A stretch of DNA of 64,000 nt from JADLFV01 sp964471555 (GCA_964471555.1 CAYYGM010000003.1:1-64000); one strand, 5' to 3'. Positions 1-8,349 are shown, counted from the first letter of the stretch. Notes: generated from the sequence alone by a model not told the origin. Program-made: numbers and translations.

Positions 1-333
1 GGATTTGCCGAGTGCGGTTGAAACCTGCTGCCGGGCGGTTGTCATTGAACTGCTCGATGCGCGATCTTACTCACAAACTCAAAAGACCACACCGCCATCT
101 TTGCTGTTATTAGATTTTTAGAAAACTAATAATAGCTCGGGCGGGCTTGAGCGAGGTGATTGCGGGGTGGGGGGAGCAGGGTGTGTGCAGGGGCGGCGGG
201 GGAGGGGGGCTCGGAGTAGAGATGGGGCGCAGGGGGCGGGGCCGGGGTTGGCTGCGGAGAGGGGCGCGGGGACGCAGGGCGCGGGCCGTAGCGAGTGGGC
301 GTGGTGCGTGCGGTGGGTGTGCAGCGCTGCGTG
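1..333. other. Intergenic region at window start
   Basis: No gene was recognised. The region holds the palindrome at 103-136. Beyond it, up to the stop codon of the S41 protease, the plus strand is very rich in G, so the transcript leaving the protease gene would be C-rich and G-poor. Short open frames here are low-complexity proline/arginine-rich translations and are not convincing genes. Confidence 0.6.
103..136 (-). terminator. AT-rich palindrome, copy 1 of the 3'-end family
   Basis: This is a 34-base imperfect palindrome with about 15-base arms and a 4-base loop. Read in the minus direction it contains CTATTATTAGTTTTCTAAAA exactly, and all 34 bases are identical to the copy at 36083-36116 read on the plus strand. 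It lies about 200 bases past the stop of the S41 protease, after a C-rich, G-poor stretch. A terminator role is inferred from position and orientation. The stem is too AT-rich for a standard intrinsic terminator. Confidence 0.5.
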
Positions 334-2640
334 TTACGGGTTGCGGGCCAGGGCGACGTGGTCGGCGAACAGTTGCGTTCGCAGCAGCAGCAGGGCGTTT
401 TCGAGCTGAAGATCAACGCCGTCGTCCAGCAGGGCAGAAGCGGTCACGGCAGGTTTGCGCTGCTCAGGTGCAGACGCTTCAGATGTGGTCTTGCCATCAT
501 CGGTTTCGGCGGCGAGTTCTTCCGGGGGTGTGGCGTCGCTGTCGAGCTTGTTGAGGTCAATCCCGTTCAGGTCGATCGCGCTGCCATCGGCTGGGGATGA
601 GTCGGCCGGCGGCGAGGCGGCGATCGGATCGGACGGGTCGCGGATCACGTCGAGATCCTGGCGCATCTGCAGGGCTTCGGCCACCTGGCGATCGGTCATT
701 TCGACGACCACGTCGGGCTGAATGCCCCAGGTGACGGCGTTGGGTTTGTGATGGATGATGCGGCCGCCGGGCAGACGGTAGTACTGGGTGGTCAGCTTGA
801 GGTAGGCTTCGCCGTGCTCGAGGGGGAACAGATCCTGCACGGAGCCTTTGCCGAAGCTGCGGGTGCCGACGATGGTGGCGCGGTGATAGTCCTGCAGAGC
901 GCCGCTGACGATTTCGCTGGCACTGGCGGAGCCCTGGTTGATCAGCACGACCACGGGGAAGCGGGGATAGGTGACGCGGGGGTCGGCGCTGCGTTCGTCG
1001 TTCTGTTCGCCGTCGGCAGAGACGGTGGAGACGATGGTGCCCTGGCTGATGAAGCGATCACAGATATCGATGGCGGATGAGAGCAGTCCGCCGGGGTTGA
1101 AGCGCAGGTCGAGGATGAGGCCGGAGAAGTTGGGGTCTTTCATCAACTGGGCGACGGCGGCGTCGAGGTCGTCGGCGGTCTGGGGGATGAACTGGGTGAG
1201 TCGGATGTAGCCGATGCCGGAGTCGCGGTCGAGCCAGTAGCTCCAGTTGTTGTTCTGGTCGCGTTGCCAGCCGAGGATGGACTCGATGGCGATACGTTCG
1301 CGTTTGATGGGCACGTTGATCATGTCGCTGACACCCTGTCGTTCGATGCCGAGGGTGACGACAGTGCCGATTTCGCCGGTGATTTCGTTGACGGCGCGGT
1401 CGAGTGACCAGGCATCGGTGGAGAGGCCGTCAACGGTGGCGATGACGTCGCCGGCCTTGATGCCTGCGCGCTGGGCGGGGGTGTTGGGCAGAGGGCTGAC
1501 GACGATGAGCCTGCCGTTGCGGCGGATCTGGATGCCGACGCCGGTGAAGGTGCCCTGGGTGGAGCGGCTGAACTCCGCCACATCGTCGGGCCAGATGATG
1601 GCGGAGAAATCATCGAGGGTGCCGACGGCGCCTTCAGCCAGTTCGTAAACGATCACCTGCTCGGGCAGGTTGACGGTGTCGTGGTTGGCGTTGAGGACGC
1701 GCTCGATCAGGCGTAGGGTGTCGAGGTAGTGAATGTCGGAGCCGTTGTCCTTGTCCAGTTCGGCGGCGATGCGGTCCAGTTCATCTTTGAAGCGGGTGAG
1801 CTTGTCGCGGTCAGCCATGCCGGGGAAGGTCTGGCTGAGAGCTTCGGTGTTCAGCAGCACCTTGAGGTCGGCGACGGCGCCTTTCATCAGCGGGCCGTAG
1901 CCGCCGGCGTCGATGTGCTTGCGAGCGGCCTGGGCCAGTGCCTGGCGCAGCATGGACAGTGAAACCTGCTCGAGCTTGCGCTGCCAGGCTTCGGGCTCGA
2001 CACGCAGCGGCTTCTGATCATCGCGGCGATCGGCGTACTTCTGGTACAGCTTCTCCAACTCCTGCGGGGCATAAAGCTGGAGCACGCGGATGTGACGTGC
2101 GGTGCGGCGCAGGTCGTCACGATAGGTGCCCTGGTCCTCGAACAGCAGGTCCAGTTCACGGTAGAGGTTGAGGGCCTCGACCCAGTCGCCGTCTTTTTCC
2201 ACAGCTTCGGCGCGATCGCGGGCCTGGCTGATCACCTGGGCCACGGTGGGATCTTCCAGCGTGGCGGCGGGATCGGCAGCCAGGGAGTGGGCGTCGATGG
2301 CGGCGATCAGGGCGTCCTCGATTTTGCCGGCCTCGAACTCCTGGCGCACCTTGGCCAGGGCTTCATCGTGATTCTTCTGCTTGGTGGCCTGGGCGGCGGC
2401 GATGTGCTGCTGGTACTGGTTGATGTGCCCGATGAGGGAAGCGACGGCCGGATCGCCGGGGGTGGGCGCATCGTTTTTCAGCAGTTGCAGGACGGCGTTG
2501 AAATCGCCGCGCTTGGCGCAATCAGCCAGCTTCGCAGCGCCAGGCTCAGCGGTCGCACTCAGCGGCAGCATCAGAACCGCCAGCCACAGCGCGAGGCGTA
2601 ACGTTCGGCCGAGGTTGAAAAAACATCTCATCCGCGTCAT
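334..2640 (-). CDS. S41 family carboxy-terminal processing peptidase
   Basis: Secreted serine protease of the tail-specific (CtpA/Prc) family, 768 residues. The N terminus has a signal peptide (hydrophobic core about residues 14-30, ending ATA-EP). About 300 residues of helical, TPR-like sequence follow. A PDZ domain (GVGIQIRR to GDVIATVDG, about 345-410) precedes the S41 catalytic domain. The catalytic blocks are GLILDLRFNPGG, the GSASASE block carrying the nucleophilic serine, and FGKGSVQ with the general-base lysine. It is longer than usual because of the helical N-terminal part. It follows clpX by about 30 bases on the same strand, so it may be co-transcribed with tig and clpX. An ATG nine bases downstream (2631) is an alternative start. 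Substrates are unknown; proteolysis in the periplasm is inferred from the signal peptide and family. Confidence 0.9.
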   Translation of the reverse strand: MTRMRCFFNLGRTLRLALWLAVLMLPLSATAEPGAAKLADCAKRGDFNAVLQLLKNDAPTPGDPAVASLIGHINQYQQHIAAAQATKQKNHDEALAKVRQEFEAGKIEDALIAAIDAHSLAADPAATLEDPTVAQVISQARDRAEAVEKDGDWVEALNLYRELDLLFEDQGTYRDDLRRTARHIRVLQLYAPQELEKLYQKYADRRDDQKPLRVEPEAWQRKLEQVSLSMLRQALAQAARKHIDAGGYGPLMKGAVADLKVLLNTEALSQTFPGMADRDKLTRFKDELDRIAAELDKDNGSDIHYLDTLRLIERVLNANHDTVNLPEQVIVYELAEGAVGTLDDFSAIIWPDDVAEFSRSTQGTFTGVGIQIRRNGRLIVVSPLPNTPAQRAGIKAGDVIATVDGLSTDAWSLDRAVNEITGEIGTVVTLGIERQGVSDMINVPIKRERIAIESILGWQRDQNNNWSYWLDRDSGIGYIRLTQFIPQTADDLDAAVAQLMKDPNFSGLILDLRFNPGGLLSSAIDICDRFISQGTIVSTVSADGEQNDERSADPRVTYPRFPVVVLINQGSASASEIVSGALQDYHRATIVGTRSFGKGSVQDLFPLEHGEAYLKLTTQYYRLPGGRIIHHKPNAVTWGIQPDVVVEMTDRQVAEALQMRQDLDVIRDPSDPIAASPPADSSPADGSAIDLNGIDLNKLDSDATPPEELAAETDDGKTTSEASAPEQRKPAVTASALLDDGVDLQLENALLLLRTQLFADHVALARNP

Positions 2641-2671
2641 CTCGGTCCAGGTCCAATCGGAGCGAAATATT

Positions 2672-4048
2672 CTAGGCGGATTCCTTCTTGGCCTCTCGCA
2701 GCTCGGCCAGGGTCTTGCGACCTTCCACGGCGGCGGAGTCGATGACGTAGCGAGCCCCCTCGTTGTTCATCTCGGGCAGCTCGTACATCAGGCCGAGCAT
2801 CAGCTCTTCCATCACCCCGCGCAGGGCCCGGGCGCCGGTGTCGTGGATCAGGGCCTTGTGGGCGATCTTCTGCAGGGCCTCGTTGGTGAAGCTCAACTCC
2901 GCGTTCTCGATGGAGAACATGTACTGATACTGGCGGATCAGGGCGTTCTTGGGCTCGGTCAGGATCTTGATCAGCGTGTCCTCGTGCAGCGGCATCAGGG
3001 GTGCGATCACGGGCAGGCGGCCGATCAACTCGGGGATCATGCCGAAGGCCAGCACGTCCTCGGGGATGATGTTGCTCATCAGGTAATCACGATCGGAGGT
3101 CGGCTCATCGATGATGTGCTCGCTGGCAAAGCCGATGGACTTGGAGCCCATGCGCTTCTTGACGATGTCCTCGATGCCCACGAAGGTGCCGGCACAGATG
3201 AACAGGATGTTGGAGGTATCGACCTGGATGTACTGCTGTTCGGGGTGCTTGCGGCCGCCCTGGGGAGGCACGTTGGCGACGGTGCCTTCGAGCATCTTGA
3301 GCAGGGCCTGCTGCACGCCTTCGCCGGAGACGTCGCGGGTGATGCTGACGTTCTGGCTGGTCTTGCCGATCTTGTCGATCTCATCGATGTAGATGATGCC
3401 GCGCTGGGCGGCTTCCAGGTCGTAGTCGGCGGCCTGCAGGAGTTTGAGCAGGAGGTTCTCGACGTCTTCGCCGACGTAGCCGGCCTCGGTGAGCGTGGTG
3501 GCGTCACCGATGGCGAAGGGGACGTTGAGGGTGCGGGCCAGGGTGCGGGCGAGCAGGGTTTTGCCGCTGCCGGTGGGCCCGATGAGCAGGACGTTGGACT
3601 TATCGATCTCGACGGGCGTGTCCTTGTCGGTGGCCTGGAGACGTTTGTAGTGGTTGTGCACCGCCACGGAGAGCGTGCGTTTGGCCAGTTCCTGTCCGAT
3701 GACGTACTGGTCGAGGAACTCCTTGAGCTGGCGGGGCGTGGGGATGGAGCTGAAGGTGGGCCGACCCGCGGTGACGCGGCGGCGTTCCTGCTTGAAGATG
3801 TTCTGGCACAGCTCGGTGCAGTTGGCGCAGATGTAAACGTCGTTGGGGCCCTCCACCATGGGGCCGACTTCGCGTGAGCTTTTGCCGCAGAAGGAGCAGG
3901 TGGTCACGCGCCGGCCGCGGAAGCCGCCGTCACCGCCGCCGCTGCCACCGGAGTGCCCGCTGCCGGAAGAACCGCCGGGCAGTCCGTCACTACCGGAGCC
4001 GGAGCCACCCTTACCGCCACCTTGTCCGCCGTTCTTCTGGTTTGACAT
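2672..4048 (-). CDS. clpX: ClpX, ATP-dependent unfoldase of the Clp protease
   Basis: AAA+ hexameric unfoldase that recognises tagged or damaged proteins and feeds them to ClpP. The zinc-binding domain has cysteines at about 51, 54, 74 and 77, Walker A GPTGSGKT is at 157-164, the pore loop GYVG at about 190-193, and Walker B IIYIDEID at 218-225. The C-terminal small domain ends with GARALRGVMEE. The start at 4048 has a GAGG ribosome site. The first 45 residues are an unusual Gly/Ser-rich linker absent from typical ClpX. Trigger factor lies upstream on the same strand, the usual partner, but the clpP gene normally between them is missing and a small membrane protein gene takes its place. Confidence 0.97.
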   Translation of the reverse strand: MSNQKNGGQGGGKGGSGSGSDGLPGGSSGSGHSGGSGGGDGGFRGRRVTTCSFCGKSSREVGPMVEGPNDVYICANCTELCQNIFKQERRRVTAGRPTFSSIPTPRQLKEFLDQYVIGQELAKRTLSVAVHNHYKRLQATDKDTPVEIDKSNVLLIGPTGSGKTLLARTLARTLNVPFAIGDATTLTEAGYVGEDVENLLLKLLQAADYDLEAAQRGIIYIDEIDKIGKTSQNVSITRDVSGEGVQQALLKMLEGTVANVPPQGGRKHPEQQYIQVDTSNILFICAGTFVGIEDIVKKRMGSKSIGFASEHIIDEPTSDRDYLMSNIIPEDVLAFGMIPELIGRLPVIAPLMPLHEDTLIKILTEPKNALIRQYQYMFSIENAELSFTNEALQKIAHKALIHDTGARALRGVMEELMLGLMYELPEMNNEGARYVIDSAAVEGRKTLAELREAKKESA

Positions 4049-4258
4049 GTTCCCTCGCCGTCACCTGGTCGCAACAAATCCAAGCCCCACCACGGGATGC
4101 GGTGCGCCAAAGTTTGGATCGTCCATTTGGCGTCCGAGCCTTAGCCGCGGTCGTACATGGACCGAGCCGCCGATTCGATCTGAACCGAGAGAATATGATA
4201 CCCGTTTGCGGGGTCAAAATCGCTGCGGAGGCGGGGGAATTTCCACGAAAATGCGAGC

Positions 4259-4615
4259 TTATTGGGACTTACCCGCTGTCGGGTCGGCGTCGGCGTCATT
4301 ATCGGCTTGCAGGCCGGGATTTTTTTCACTGCCGGTCATATTCATCGCCGCCCGCTGGTGTGCGATCAGTCGCTTGCGGGCGGCTTCATATTCTTCGTCC
4401 GATAGCTGGCCCTGCTGGTGCAAACGTCGCATATCCGACAAAGTGAACGATTCGCCCGGATCGTGCCGGCCCAGCATGAACCGCCGCACCACCAGGGCCA
4501 CGATCACCAGCACCACGGCCGCGCCCACGATGATCCCCAGGTAGAAGAAAATCTCGCGCTGGATCTGGGCGTTTAATGCCAGAGGGGTCGGGATGAACGT
4601 GGCGAGGGTTTGCAC
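4259..4615 (-). CDS. Small membrane protein with SHOCT-like C-terminal motif
   Basis: A 118-residue protein with one transmembrane segment (about residues 23-44), followed by a short cytoplasmic region. That region contains LSDMRRLHQQGQLSDEEYE, which resembles the SHOCT (short C-terminal) domain that ends many bacterial membrane proteins. The C-terminal tail is acidic and disordered. The start is a GTG at 4615 without an obvious ribosome site; the only internal methionines come after the membrane segment. It sits between trigger factor and clpX on the same strand, which may link it to membrane proteostasis, but no function is established. Confidence 0.7.
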   Translation of the reverse strand: MQTLATFIPTPLALNAQIQREIFFYLGIIVGAAVVLVIVALVVRRFMLGRHDPGESFTLSDMRRLHQQGQLSDEEYEAARKRLIAHQRAAMNMTGSEKNPGLQADNDADADPTAGKSQ

Positions 4616-4638
4616 GCAAGCAACCTGGGATGGTGGTT

Positions 4639-4699
4639 GCCGCTTGCAGCTTCGCGAGGCTGTCTGTTGGACGGAGCGCTGCGCGAAGCCGCAAGCGGC
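4639..4699 (-). terminator. Long GC-rich inverted repeat after tig
   Basis: Two 18-base arms (4639-4656 and 4682-4699) are complementary except at one position, with a 25-base loop. It lies directly downstream of the tig stop and upstream of the small membrane protein gene. It has no T tract, so it may be a transcript-stabilising or attenuating hairpin rather than a simple terminator. Confidence 0.45.
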
Positions 4700-4713
4700 G
4701 GAAGCCGGAGTTT

Positions 4714-6180
4714 TTATTCGTCGGTGCTCTTCTTCTTGCTGGTGGTTTTCTTGCTGGTCTTTTTGGTGGTCTTCTTGGCGGCAGGCTTGTCCTCGGTTTC
4801 GGCCGGGGCGTCGGTGACGGTGGCCTGCTCGATGATCTTGTCCAGCGTCTTGTGCTCGCGGATCTGCAGGTAGAGATTCTCCAACTCGCCGCGGCGACGC
4901 ATTTCCTGGCGCAGCTTCTCGGGGCGGCGGCCCTGCTGCATGGCGAGCATGGCGACGCGGCCGTTGACTTCGTTGTCCTGGACCTCGATCTCCAGCTTTT
5001 TGGCGGCTGCATCGAGAATGAAGAACTCCGCCAACTGCTTGCGGGCTTCTTCTTCGCTTTCGCTACGCAGTTCAGCCACCTTTTCCTCAGCCTCCTGCTC
5101 GCTCATGCCGCGGTAGAGCATCTCCAGCTTCTGTCGCTGCAGGTTGCGCTCGGCCTGGCGGCCGGTGATGCCTTCGGGCAGTTCGAGATTGATCGCTTCC
5201 AGCAACTGCTCGCGCACCTGCTGGTGCATGTCGCTGCGCTGCTGGGCTTCCTTACGCCGGCCAAGCTCGGTGCGCAGGTCGGTGCGCATCTGCTCGTCGG
5301 ATTCGTAACCCAACTGCGTGATCAACTGCTGCGGCTCGGCAGGTTTGATGCGCTCAATCTTGGTGACCTTGAGGTCGATGACGATGGGTTTGCCGCGAAT
5401 CTGTTCGTTTTCGTGGGCCGTCGGGCCGGTCATCTCGATCTTTTCTTCGTGGCCGACACCTTTGCCGATCAGGCGCTTGCCCAGGTCGTCGATGAGGATG
5501 CCCAGCACGTGGCCCTTGTGGTCGTGTTCCTCGCCGTGGACCATGGCATAGACGTTGTCGCGCTGCTCGATGGTGTTGCCCTCGGCATCGGCGATGGTGG
5601 CGTTGACCTGCACATAGTCGTGGGCCTTGATCTGGCCGTCCTCAGCCTCGGCGATGGCGCCGAAGCGCTCGGCGTAACGCTCAAGCTCAGCCTCGACGTC
5701 AGCGTCGGTGACTTCGATCGAGGGCTTGTTGACCTTGATGCTGGCAAAGTCGGGTAGTTCGACGGTGGGGGTGACCTCAACTTCGACCTCGAACTTCAGC
5801 GAGCCGGAGTCCGGCAGCTCGATCTTGTCCAGATCCTTGATATCGGGTTCGCCGATGACCTCGATCTTCTCCTGTTCGATGGCCTGGGAGTAGGCCTCGG
5901 AGATGATCTGGCCGCGGGTGTCGCTACGAACGGAATCGCCGAAGCGTTTTTCGATCAGGCGGCGGGGGGCGCGGCCGCGGCGGAAGCCGGGCACCTGGGC
6001 GTCGCTGGACAACTGGGTGTAGGCGTCCTCGATCTTGTGATCGATGTAATCGTGAGGCACTTCAATGCTGAGCTTGCGTCGGGCGGGACCGATGTCCTCG
6101 ACCTTGACGTTCAGCTTCGGCTTGTCCTCCGCGGTGGTATCGGTGTCGGTTTGCGGTTTGGTTTCGGCGGCATCAGTCAT
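4714..6180 (-). CDS. tig: Trigger factor, ribosome-associated chaperone/PPIase
   Basis: Folding chaperone that docks at the ribosome exit tunnel, 488 residues. The N-terminal ribosome-binding domain carries the signature region VPGFRRGRAPRRLIEKRFG at about residues 64-82, equivalent to the GFRxGKxP loop. The middle FKBP-type PPIase domain includes an AHDYVQVNATI strand and a His/Glu-rich flap (VHGEEHDHKGH). A long helical C-terminal domain follows. The last 30 residues are an unusual Lys/Thr-rich tail (repeated TKKTSKKTT). It is the first gene of the block leading to clpX, a common linkage. About 155 bases separate it from the upstream gene and presumably hold its promoter. Confidence 0.95.
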   Translation of the reverse strand: MTDAAETKPQTDTDTTAEDKPKLNVKVEDIGPARRKLSIEVPHDYIDHKIEDAYTQLSSDAQVPGFRRGRAPRRLIEKRFGDSVRSDTRGQIISEAYSQAIEQEKIEVIGEPDIKDLDKIELPDSGSLKFEVEVEVTPTVELPDFASIKVNKPSIEVTDADVEAELERYAERFGAIAEAEDGQIKAHDYVQVNATIADAEGNTIEQRDNVYAMVHGEEHDHKGHVLGILIDDLGKRLIGKGVGHEEKIEMTGPTAHENEQIRGKPIVIDLKVTKIERIKPAEPQQLITQLGYESDEQMRTDLRTELGRRKEAQQRSDMHQQVREQLLEAINLELPEGITGRQAERNLQRQKLEMLYRGMSEQEAEEKVAELRSESEEEARKQLAEFFILDAAAKKLEIEVQDNEVNGRVAMLAMQQGRRPEKLRQEMRRRGELENLYLQIREHKTLDKIIEQATVTDAPAETEDKPAAKKTTKKTSKKTTSKKKSTDE

Positions 6181-6336
6181 GGCCCACGCTCCTGGGTTAA
6201 AACGGGTGTTTGTCTGGACGTGGGGGATACGGGTTAGAGTTTTCCGTGCCGGTCAATACGCAACCTTCCGGGGCGGGGCGTTGACCCACGCCTGGCGAGC
6301 TTCCCGTCGCTCGCCGGTATCTCAACGCCGCCAACA

Positions 6337-6891
6337 TTATGGGCCTGGTGGAGGGGAAAAGCAATTCCGCGCCGCCAGGGCCTCGTCCAGGCCGGTCCGC
6401 CATTCGAGATAGAGATAGGGCAGTTCGAAGTGCTCGTGCAGGGCGGTTAACTGGTTGAGAAAGCGTTCGTAGGTCTGATGTTGCCAGTCCTGCGTGCCCT
6501 GCTGGCAGAAGAACACGCGGCAGCCCATGGGGCGGACGGTGTGGGCGGTGCAAAGGTTGTTCTGCTGGAAAGGACAAGTGGGGGAAATGTTGATTTTTGA
6601 TTGATGATTGTTGATTGGCAGGACGGGTAAGTGGGTGTCGGGTGATGGGTGATCGTGCCCATCTGCCATCTGCCATTTGCCATCTGCCATTTGGAGGAAC
6701 CAAGCGATTTCCAATGCGGTGACGTAGAGCTTGTGGCCGAAGGCGTCGAAGTTGCAGCAGCGGCCGGACTGGTTGCAGACGGGGCGGCGCTGAGCGATGA
6801 CATCATCGAGCTGGCGGTAGAAATCGCGCAGGGCGGCGTCGATGTCGGGTCGAACGGCGGCGGCGAACCAGATGGGCCAGGGGTCGGGCAT
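6337..6891 (-). CDS. YkgJ-type cysteine-cluster protein with repeat-derived insertion
   Basis: Small protein of the YkgJ/UPF0153 type, thought to bind Zn or Fe-S through clustered cysteines. It shows CNQSGRCC near residue 40, then after the insertion CPF, LCTAHTVRPMGCRVFFC. The biochemical role is unknown. Residues about 67-105 are a 39-residue in-frame insertion encoded by short word repeats (6577-6693). The sequence on each side fits the family directly, so the insert splits a domain without breaking the frame. The ATG at 6891 is preferred over an upstream TTG at 6903. Two further YkgJ-type genes follow upstream on the same strand. Confidence 0.75.
   Translation of the reverse strand: MPDPWPIWFAAAVRPDIDAALRDFYRQLDDVIAQRRPVCNQSGRCCNFDAFGHKLYVTALEIAWFLQMADGKWQMADGHDHPSPDTHLPVLPINNHQSKINISPTCPFQQNNLCTAHTVRPMGCRVFFCQQGTQDWQHQTYERFLNQLTALHEHFELPYLYLEWRTGLDEALAARNCFSPPPGP
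6577..6693. repeat. Word-repeat insertion inside a coding sequence
   Basis: 117 bases (39 codons) made of three successive short-repeat blocks. On the minus strand these are copies of ATGGCAG/ATGGCAA units, then CATCACC-type units, then AATCAAC/AATCATC-type units. The base composition and wording match intergenic repeats elsewhere in the window and not the surrounding gene. The length is a multiple of three, so the YkgJ frame is preserved. Confidence 0.75.
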
Positions 6892-6942
6892 GGCGGGTGG
6901 CAAATGGTAATGTTAGAGCGGGTCGGGTTTTGTATGCAACAC

Positions 6943-6994
6943 GTTTAGCCGCCGAGCTTGCTCGGCGATGGGCGAGCAAGCTCGCCCGCTAAAC
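6943..6994. repeat. GTTTAGC double-hairpin element, copy 1
   Basis: 52-base element bounded by GTTTAGC and GCTAAAC, containing two adjacent hairpins: GCCGAGC-TT-GCTCGGC and GGGCGAGC-AA-GCTCGCCC. The whole element is also a near palindrome. It lies between two YkgJ-type genes, just beyond the stop of the one at 7021-7725. Related copies are at 19112-19163 and 24559-24610, with a half copy near 28424-28448. Confidence 0.8.
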
Positions 6995-7020
6995 AGTCTG
7001 TGTCACAATTATTGTTGGGA

Positions 7021-7725
7021 TTACAGCTCCGGGGGATTGTCGGCGAGGATGATGCGGATCTGCGAGGTGGGGAAGAACTCGCCGGAGTCGGCCTCGCGCT
7101 GTTTGCCCCGGCCTCCTTTGCGCATGCCGGGACAGGTTTTGGCGGCCTGCCTCCAGGTTTCGGGATTTGCCATGATCGAGGCGTGGAAGGGATAGGAAGC
7201 ACACTGGCGGGGGCGGACGGGGTGGACCTTGCAGAAGACCTGGCCGTTGGGGTCGTGCCCGAGGAAAACACATTCGAGTCCATGCTGCGGGTGCAGGTGG
7301 TCCATCAACATCCAGCGGCCGTCGCGCCTCTCGGCGCAAAGCTCGAAGAAGATCTCCGGCTTGAGCTTGAGATGTCCGGCCATGCGATGGCCTTCTTCTT
7401 CGGTGAAGGTGACGAAGTGGTCCGGCCCGGAGCAGCAGTTGCCGCAGCGGGTGCAGGAGAAGTTCAGGCCCGGGTCGTACCACGGCGGCGGGGCGTCATC
7501 CTGCTTGTCCTCGGGCTCCGCGTTGTCCGGCGTGGTTTCGTTGCGATCAGATAAGTCGATCAACTCGTTGAGATCGACCATCTCGTCCATCGCTTCCAGA
7601 GCAGCCGGCTCCAGGTCGTCCATCTCCGGCTGATCATCCAGATCGTCCAGCTCGGGCAGATCGCCTTCGGGCAGATCGCTCTGCGGGTCGTCATCGAAAT
7701 CACGAGATACGGATTCGTGATCCAT
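7021..7725 (-). CDS. YkgJ family cysteine-cluster protein
   Basis: Second YkgJ-type protein, 234 residues from the ATG at 7725, which has GGAG nine bases upstream; an upstream in-frame start at 7767 is less likely. The first 85 residues are very acidic (Asp/Glu-rich, probably disordered). The cysteine domain then reads SCTRCGNCC, LECVFLGHD, KVHPVRPRQCASYPF and a final CPGMRKGGRG. CxxCxxCC plus the downstream cysteines are the presumed metal ligands. Metal binding is known only by family analogy and no substrate is known. It is closely similar in layout to the next gene, which suggests a tandem duplication. Confidence 0.85.
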   Translation of the reverse strand: MDHESVSRDFDDDPQSDLPEGDLPELDDLDDQPEMDDLEPAALEAMDEMVDLNELIDLSDRNETTPDNAEPEDKQDDAPPPWYDPGLNFSCTRCGNCCSGPDHFVTFTEEEGHRMAGHLKLKPEIFFELCAERRDGRWMLMDHLHPQHGLECVFLGHDPNGQVFCKVHPVRPRQCASYPFHASIMANPETWRQAAKTCPGMRKGGRGKQREADSGEFFPTSQIRIILADNPPEL

Positions 7726-7812
7726 GTGCTGACACTCCGGAATGTCGCGACGCCGGCTGAGAGGCAAAAAGCTTGCGGGCCGAGGTGCTTTTACGCCCCC
7801 GGGGTCAAGCGA

Positions 7813-8349
7813 TCAGAGTCCCGGCGGGTTCTTTTCAAGAATAACGCGAATCTGCTCGACGGGATAGAACTGGCCGGCGTTTTTTTCACGTTGTCTGGCG
7901 TGTCCGCCCTTGCGCATGCCGGGGCAGTTTTTGGCCGCCTTGTTCCAGGCTCTTTCGCTCTTGAGGTTGCTGGGCCAGAACGGCCAGGACCAGCACTGCG
8001 TTGGCCGGGCGGCGTGCACGCGGCAGCGGGCCTTGCCGGTGGCTTTGTCAAAGTCGAGGAAGACGCAGTCGTAGCCGCGATCGGGGTGCAGCCGCTCCTT
8101 GAGCGTCCATTTCCCGTAGCGATGCTCAGCGTAGAGCTGGAAGAAGCTGGCGGCATCGATGCCCAGGTGATCGGCCATCTTCTGGCCTTCTTCCTCGGTG
8201 ATGTAAACCACGCCGGCGGCGCCGGTGCAGCAGTTGCCGCACTGGGTGCAGGAGAAGTTCAGACCCGGACTGTACCAGGGCCGGCGGATGTGCGCGGGGT
8301 TAGCGTCCTGCGTAGGGCCGTTGAGAGCCGAGGGTGGTTTTGCTGTCAT
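7813..8349 (-). CDS. YkgJ family cysteine-cluster protein, paralogue
   Basis: 178 residues from the ATG at 8349; a TTG at 8367 would add six residues. It shares with its downstream neighbour the core YSPGLNFSCTQCGNCC, an EEEGQKMADHLG segment, RVHAARPTQCWSWPF and CPGMRKGG, ending QIRVILEKNPPGL (the neighbour ends QIRIILADNPPEL). It lacks that neighbour's acidic N-terminal extension. The pair is clearly homologous along the whole cysteine domain, so tandem duplication is the simplest explanation. Function unknown. Confidence 0.85.
   Translation of the reverse strand: MTAKPPSALNGPTQDANPAHIRRPWYSPGLNFSCTQCGNCCTGAAGVVYITEEEGQKMADHLGIDAASFFQLYAEHRYGKWTLKERLHPDRGYDCVFLDFDKATGKARCRVHAARPTQCWSWPFWPSNLKSERAWNKAAKNCPGMRKGGHARQREKNAGQFYPVEQIRVILEKNPPGL

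Noticed and set aside
2381..3877. Long plus-strand open frame opposite clpX
   Set aside because: High GC gives long open antisense frames. The product has no family features, while the minus frame is unmistakably ClpX. The same applies to 53263-54915 (minus, opposite dnaG), 54956-56443 (minus, opposite rpoD) and 60676-61866 (plus, opposite the endonuclease).
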